This document shows, one piece after another, positions 7,124 through 9,690 of a stretch of 9,690 bases of DNA. A model generated the notes under the pieces. That model saw only the letters and a program-made list of their open reading frames with translations, ran no database searches and was not told where the DNA came from. The stretch comes from an uncultured Eubacteriales bacterium (lineage in GTDB: Bacteria > Bacillota > Clostridia > Oscillospirales > Oscillospiraceae). Position 1 is the first letter of the stretch, and each line of letters begins with the position of its first letter. The stretch is from the NCBI GenBank assembly GCA_900554625.1, contig USHP01000046.1, forward strand, positions 1 through 9,690, read 5' to 3'. The translations under genes were made by a program, and so were the position numbers.

Positions 7124-7229
7124 ATTCCCGTTTCCAGCGATTTAATTTTCTCCCGACAAGGGACTGTTCATAAGCTGGCACTTTTCATTTTGCGAAGCCG
7201 TGAAAAATCAATGCGTTCCGTGGTGATGT
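7094..7229. repeat. Intergenic direct repeat, copy B (core)
   Basis: The counterpart of 1-135, in the same orientation, about 7.09 kb away. In leftward reading a short frame in each copy starts at the same place: MEHIEFSRHRK in copy A and MNITTERIDFSRLRK in copy B. Copy B hits a stop after 21 codons. Several substitutions in this frame are conservative, a hint of former coding, but the evidence is thin. Confidence 0.8.
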
Positions 7230-7350
7230 TCATTGAAAGATGAACACCATTCACGCCTCCAATAATCGCTGTTCAGCGAAGTGAATATTCGTATTCATAA
7301 ACAAATTCACGGTTTTCACAACGCTTGATTCAAGGGTAGCTTTTTTTGCC
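7230..7350. other. Gene-free stretch downstream of copy B
   Basis: No gene is supported. Small inverted repeats are present: TGTTCAT with ATGAACA (about 7225-7245) and TCGCTGTTCAGCGA near 7268. GAATATTC and GGGTAGCTTTTTTT recur here as after copy A. The latter resembles the right arm and T tract of the 261-294 terminator, but its left arm is missing. Confidence 0.4.
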
Positions 7351-7866
7351 TTATTCCTGTGTGACATCAAGGGAAACCGGGTTGATGATGATAACAGGCT
7401 TACCCTGCTGATGAGCATATCTGACTGTCTTTCCGGTTCCGCTGGGACTTCCATCCCAAACTGCGATCAGAACATCCGCTTGATCAACCATATAGCGGTT
7501 GCGCTTGTCCATGCAGTCAGGCGAATAGTGACTTTGGAGCATGGTTTCCTTATCGCACTGCGCAGCAATGTCATAATAGCGTTCTCGCTGTGCCATCGAC
7601 CACTTAACCGCCTGAGTTTCGCAGGGAATTGCACTCTCAAGTGTAATGCTGGGATAACGAGCCTTCAAATCAAGCACGATCTCAGCCGCGTAAAGATCAA
7701 CACCGAGAGCCATGCCGGTTATAAAGTGCGTGACATTTTCTGCCTCGATAAGATTGATAATTTGTTCTTTCAGTTCCTCCTTGAGCTTGACACAGCGTTC
7801 GTCATCCTCATTCATTCCGAACGGGAGGTGCTGCGGGCGATGTCCGGTAAAGGCGCAAGTTTTCAT
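7351..7866 (-). CDS. SLOG-superfamily (DUF1273/YpsA-like) protein
   Basis: A 171-residue cytoplasmic protein with a Rossmann-like SLOG fold, a group proposed to bind nucleotides or nucleotide-derived signals. Visible marks are FTGHRP (6-11), ITGMALGVD (49-57) and the glycine-rich GSPSGTGKT (139-147) after the hydrophobic strand DVLIAVWD. Length and ends fit the DUF1273 family, and close relatives are frequent in mobile elements of gut Clostridia (from memory). The ATG at 7864-7866 follows GGAG in a purine-rich leader; upstream in-frame codons lie before the promoter and are rejected. It appears to be a single-gene unit. The function of the family is not settled; nucleotide or ADP-ribose sensing is proposed. 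Confidence 0.85.
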   Translation of the reverse strand: MKTCAFTGHRPQHLPFGMNEDDERCVKLKEELKEQIINLIEAENVTHFITGMALGVDLYAAEIVLDLKARYPSITLESAIPCETQAVKWSMAQRERYYDIAAQCDKETMLQSHYSPDCMDKRNRYMVDQADVLIAVWDGSPSGTGKTVRYAHQQGKPVIIINPVSLDVTQE

Positions 7867-7922
7867 AGTTGTTCTCCATCTCCTTCTGTGTATTAAAGAT
7901 TGTCTCTGTGTCTCTAATACAT

Positions 7923-7931
7923 AGTATAGCA
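7923..7931 (-). promoter_or_regulatory. Promoter of the SLOG-like gene (extended -10)
   Basis: Read leftward, TGCTATACT combines a TGn extension with TATACT. It lies about 57 bases before the start codon. No convincing -35 is seen at 17 bases. It is squeezed between the XRE-gene terminator and the SLOG-like gene, which supports independent transcription. Confidence 0.55.
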
Positions 7932-7962
7932 TGGAGATATGCAGAAATCGGTCGAAAAATGG

Positions 7963-8000
7963 CAAAAAAATAAGACTGCGTGAAAAAACACGCAGTCCTT
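7963..8000 (-). terminator. Terminator of the XRE regulator gene
   Basis: GACTGCGTG (7974-7982) and CACGCAGTC (7989-7997) form a perfect 9-base stem around six bases. In leftward RNA a run of seven T residues follows (7964-7970). It lies 10 bases past the XRE stop. Confidence 0.88.
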
Positions 8001-8007
8001 GGCGAAC

Positions 8008-8343
8008 TTAGCTATTACCCGAGGTCTCCTGCTGAATCATCAGCTCAACCATCTGCAAGATACGTTTCTGTGCTTGTGGAGGCAACGAGTCAAGTTTCTC
8101 GGAAAGTTCAGACGCCTTGTAGCTCGTCGAGTGATCCAGAACGTCACAAAAGATCGCGTCAGCCGAAACCTCAAGCCCGTTGAGAAGGATAATCAACTTC
8201 TCGCAGCGAGGGAATGACATACCGCGCTCAACCGTGGAAATATAATTTGCTGTCAGCCCCGTCTTTTCCGCAAACTCTTCCTGCGAAAGACCGAGCCGTT
8301 CTCTGCATTGCTTTACTCGTTTTCCTATTCGCTTGTCAATCAT
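8008..8343 (-). CDS. XRE-family helix-turn-helix regulator
   Basis: A 111-residue DNA-binding protein. Residues 5-65 form a Cro/C1-type helix-turn-helix: IGKRVKQCRERLGLSQEEFA, then TGLTANYISTVERG with the usual recognition-helix pattern. The C-terminal 45 residues are mostly helical and rich in Glu and Lys, likely for dimerisation; no peptidase or metal site is seen. The ATG at 8343 gives a standard family N-terminus; an AAGGTG-like site lies somewhat far upstream. Direct and inverted repeats in its upstream region suggest autoregulation. Such regulators often control mobile-element genes (inference); the real targets are unknown. Confidence 0.9.
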   Translation of the reverse strand: MIDKRIGKRVKQCRERLGLSQEEFAEKTGLTANYISTVERGMSFPRCEKLIILLNGLEVSADAIFCDVLDHSTSYKASELSEKLDSLPPQAQKRILQMVELMIQQETSGNS

Positions 8344-8371
8344 AGCGCGTACCTACACCTTTTCTATAACG

Positions 8372-8440
8372 CTCATGATAATTATATGGATTAGAGGCAT
8401 AGTAATACAGAAACGCTAACAGTGACACTATGGATTAGCG
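8372..8440 (-). promoter_or_regulatory. XRE promoter region with repeated possible operators
   Basis: Read leftward, a perfect TATAAT (8382-8387) lies about 38 bases before the XRE start, with only weak -35 candidates. The 10-base word TATGGATTAG occurs at 8385-8394, overlapping the -10, and at 8429-8438, 44 bases apart or about four helical turns. An inverted repeat CGCTAA/TTAGCG (8414-8419, 8435-8440) encloses AGTGACACT (8421-8429). These could be XRE binding sites; the pairing is inference. Confidence 0.5.
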
Positions 8441-8472
8441 GATGAATATCGTGCAGATTTGCATACAAGATA

Positions 8473-8523
8473 CAAAAAAAGAGCCTCTGCCGACGCCCAA
8501 AACGGGCATCGACAGAGGCTCTT
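8473..8523 (-). terminator. Terminator of the leftward accessory operon
   Basis: Twenty-base arms at 8479-8498 and 8504-8523 close a 5-base loop. Two positions that mismatch on the plus strand become G-U pairs in leftward RNA. Seven T residues follow in that direction (8474-8480). It ends the transcript of the YodL/DUF4316-like and cysteine-rich genes. Confidence 0.9.
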
Positions 8524-8565
8524 GGTTTGTTTTCCGGGCATTCAAACAAGTGCCGAAATCGACCC

Positions 8566-8622
8566 TTATTCTCGCTCTATTGCTGGAACTGTGCGGGGAA
8601 TATAATCACACTGGGCGGTCAT
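8566..8622 (-). CDS. 18-codon coupled frame, peptide or gene remnant
   Basis: The ATG at 8620-8622 overlaps the stop of the cysteine-rich gene as ATGA, the usual mark of coupled translation. The frame gives MTAQCDYIPRTVPAIERE and then a stop, 43 bases before the terminator arm. The N-terminus looks like the beginning of a larger protein that has been lost; I cannot name it with confidence. It may also be a chance frame. Confidence 0.3.
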   Translation of the reverse strand: MTAQCDYIPRTVPAIERE

Positions 8623-8840
8623 TCCTCGTCGCTCTGAGGCTTGCAATCACAGGCTTTTTCGCCCCCTAACTGTCTACACCGCGATGCCTTGCGGGAGAAG
8701 TGCGGACAGGCGATGAGATCCGCACGGAAGCTCTGCTTGCAGCTATGGACGCAGCGGACGCAGAAGCGGTTATACTTCCGGCGTCCGCTATCTCCTATGA
8801 AGAACGACCACTCCTGCCGCCACTTCTGGCTTCTGCTCAC
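8619..8840 (-). CDS. Small cysteine-rich mobile-element protein
   Basis: A 73-residue protein that starts with GTG in a GTGA overlap with the stop of the upstream gene, so translation is coupled. It begins SRSQKWRQEWSFF and then shows a CxxC-x3-C-x10-C pattern (Cys27, 30, 34, 45), with more cysteines at 55, 64 and 66. This suggests a small zinc-binding fold. Similar short proteins with the KQSFRA core occur in conjugative elements of gut Clostridia (from memory). Function unknown; nucleic acid binding would be a reasonable guess. The acidic tail (QSDEE) is ordinary. Confidence 0.75.
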   Translation of the reverse strand: MSRSQKWRQEWSFFIGDSGRRKYNRFCVRCVHSCKQSFRADLIACPHFSRKASRCRQLGGEKACDCKPQSDEE

Positions 8841-9690
8841 AGCTCAATCTCTCCTTTGTGCTTTTGGGGAGGGCAGCATTCCTTCTGCTTTTCAGCCTTT
8901 GCGGACTTGAGCCTGTCCATGATGGAGGACTTTTCGCCCCTTTCGGGGGCTTTGACCTCTGCGGTCTTGTCCTCCTTCGGACCGTTGTTGATGATCCCAT
9001 CAATCATGCCGTAGTCATCCTCCATCGACATCTCCGCCGCCTTGAGGTAGTTTTCCTTCTCAAGAGCTGCCATCCAGCTTTCCTTGCTGATACCGAGCAT
9101 TCCGCCCTTTGCCGCATGATCGGCAATCTCTTTTGCATCTACGCACAAGCCCTCGGTGTTATCGGAATAGAGACGGTAAACCTCGCAGCCCTTCTCCAAA
9201 GCCTTCTCAGCCGCCTCCTGACCAGCGGGAAGAACACCAGCCCATGCGTAGCCGTAGTCCTTCATATCCTGAACGGAGAGCGCGGGATCGGGCATTTCCG
9301 GCACTTCCTTGACTTCAAGGTCAAGAAGGCGGAGTGTGTCATCGTCAAAGCCGTTGTAGACATCATCAAGGACGAGCTTGCCGCGCTCATCGACAATGAT
9401 ACAGGCAGCTTCATCGCCGTAGGTGTCATGCTCCATCAGATAAAAGCTGTGACCGCCGACTTCGTGCTGGTCAATGGTGTGCCACGTTCCGATATGACCG
9501 GCAACCGTCAGACCGGAGGTGTCGGCATTCATCTCAAAGTCCTTCTGCTCGATGCTTTCCTGCTTCTGCTGCTCCTTCGAGATCATGGGGATCGCAACAA
9601 TCTTATCGCCCAACTTAACAAACTGCTCCGGCACCTTGAAGTGGTCAGAGAACTTCTGCATCTGCTCTACGGTCAGAGAGCCGAAGCTGT
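8837..9690 (-). CDS. YodL/DUF4316-like ICE protein (5' end outside window)
   Basis: The frame is open to the right edge; 283 residues are visible. The first visible Met (9661) is not the start, because SFGSLTVEQ precedes it in frame. The middle part (about 50-120 of the visible sequence) has HTIDQHEVGGHSFYLMEHD and YGDEAACIIVDERGKLVLDD, matching what I remember of YodL-type domains. The C-terminal part has AEMSMEDDYGMIDGIINNG, a DUF4316-like signature, followed by a charged, lysine-rich tail. Such proteins are common in Tn1549-like conjugative elements. Their job is unknown; a role in host takeover or element maintenance is speculation. It is translationally coupled to the cysteine-rich gene. 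Confidence 0.75.
   Translation of the reverse strand, partial: SFGSLTVEQMQKFSDHFKVPEQFVKLGDKIVAIPMISKEQQKQESIEQKDFEMNADTSGLTVAGHIGTWHTIDQHEVGGHSFYLMEHDTYGDEAACIIVDERGKLVLDDVYNGFDDDTLRLLDLEVKEVPEMPDPALSVQDMKDYGYAWAGVLPAGQEAAEKALEKGCEVYRLYSDNTEGLCVDAKEIADHAAKGGMLGISKESWMAALEKENYLKAAEMSMEDDYGMIDGIINNGPKEDKTAEVKAPERGEKSSIMDRLKSAKAEKQKECCPPQKHKGEIEL

Noticed and set aside
1..9690. tRNA, rRNA, CRISPR array, complete insertion sequence, integrase or attachment site
   Set aside because: Nothing with the expected structure or motifs was seen on either strand. The only dispersed repeat is the copy A and copy B pair, which has no transposase gene.

Overview
The window looks like a piece of a gut-type Clostridia (Bacillota, Oscillospiraceae or Ruminococcaceae-like) genome or of an integrative element in one. 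The evidence is moderate GC, strong AAAGGAG ribosome binding sites, KtrAB-type potassium uptake, and a YodL/DUF4316-like protein of the sort carried by Tn1549-like conjugative elements. The assignment rests on gene content and remembered family resemblance; no search was run.

Left part (1-2205). The edge holds one copy of an intergenic repeat (copy A), a clean rightward terminator (261-294) and a long imperfect hairpin (347-402). Next comes a leftward two-component pair, kdpD (1144-2205) and kdpE (441-1154), overlapping by 11 bases. The kinase is a short form: it begins at the DUF4118 membrane segment and lacks the large cytoplasmic N-terminal KdpD/USP half of classical KdpD.

Middle part (2206-7031). 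A divergent control region carries a good leftward promoter (TTGAAG-17-TATAAT) and a rightward extended -10. A rightward cluster follows with short gaps: a possible 31-residue peptide, a CorC/HlyC-type transporter (2521-3771), KtrB/TrkH (3801-5144), KtrA/TrkA (5164-5811) and an AI-2E/PerM-type membrane protein (5844-7031). Together they read as a cation homeostasis module: sensor-regulator, potassium channel-like translocator with its nucleotide-binding gate, and two further membrane transporters. No kdpFABC pump is present, so the Kdp-type regulator probably controls the Ktr operon; this is inference.

Right part (7032-9690). A second copy of the intergenic repeat (copy B) lies directly after the cation operon, in the same orientation as copy A, so the 6.8 kb module is flanked by direct repeats. 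Beyond it are leftward genes of accessory character: a SLOG/DUF1273-like protein (7351-7866), an XRE-family regulator (8008-8343) with repeats in its promoter, and a translationally coupled set: YodL/DUF4316-like protein (8837 to the right edge, 5' incomplete), a cysteine-rich small protein (8619-8840) and an 18-codon remnant or peptide (8566-8622). The XRE gene and this coupled set each end at a strong terminator; the SLOG-like gene is probably terminated within copy B. This side resembles the backbone of an integrative conjugative element. Whether the cation module is its cargo or neighbouring chromosome cannot be decided from the window.
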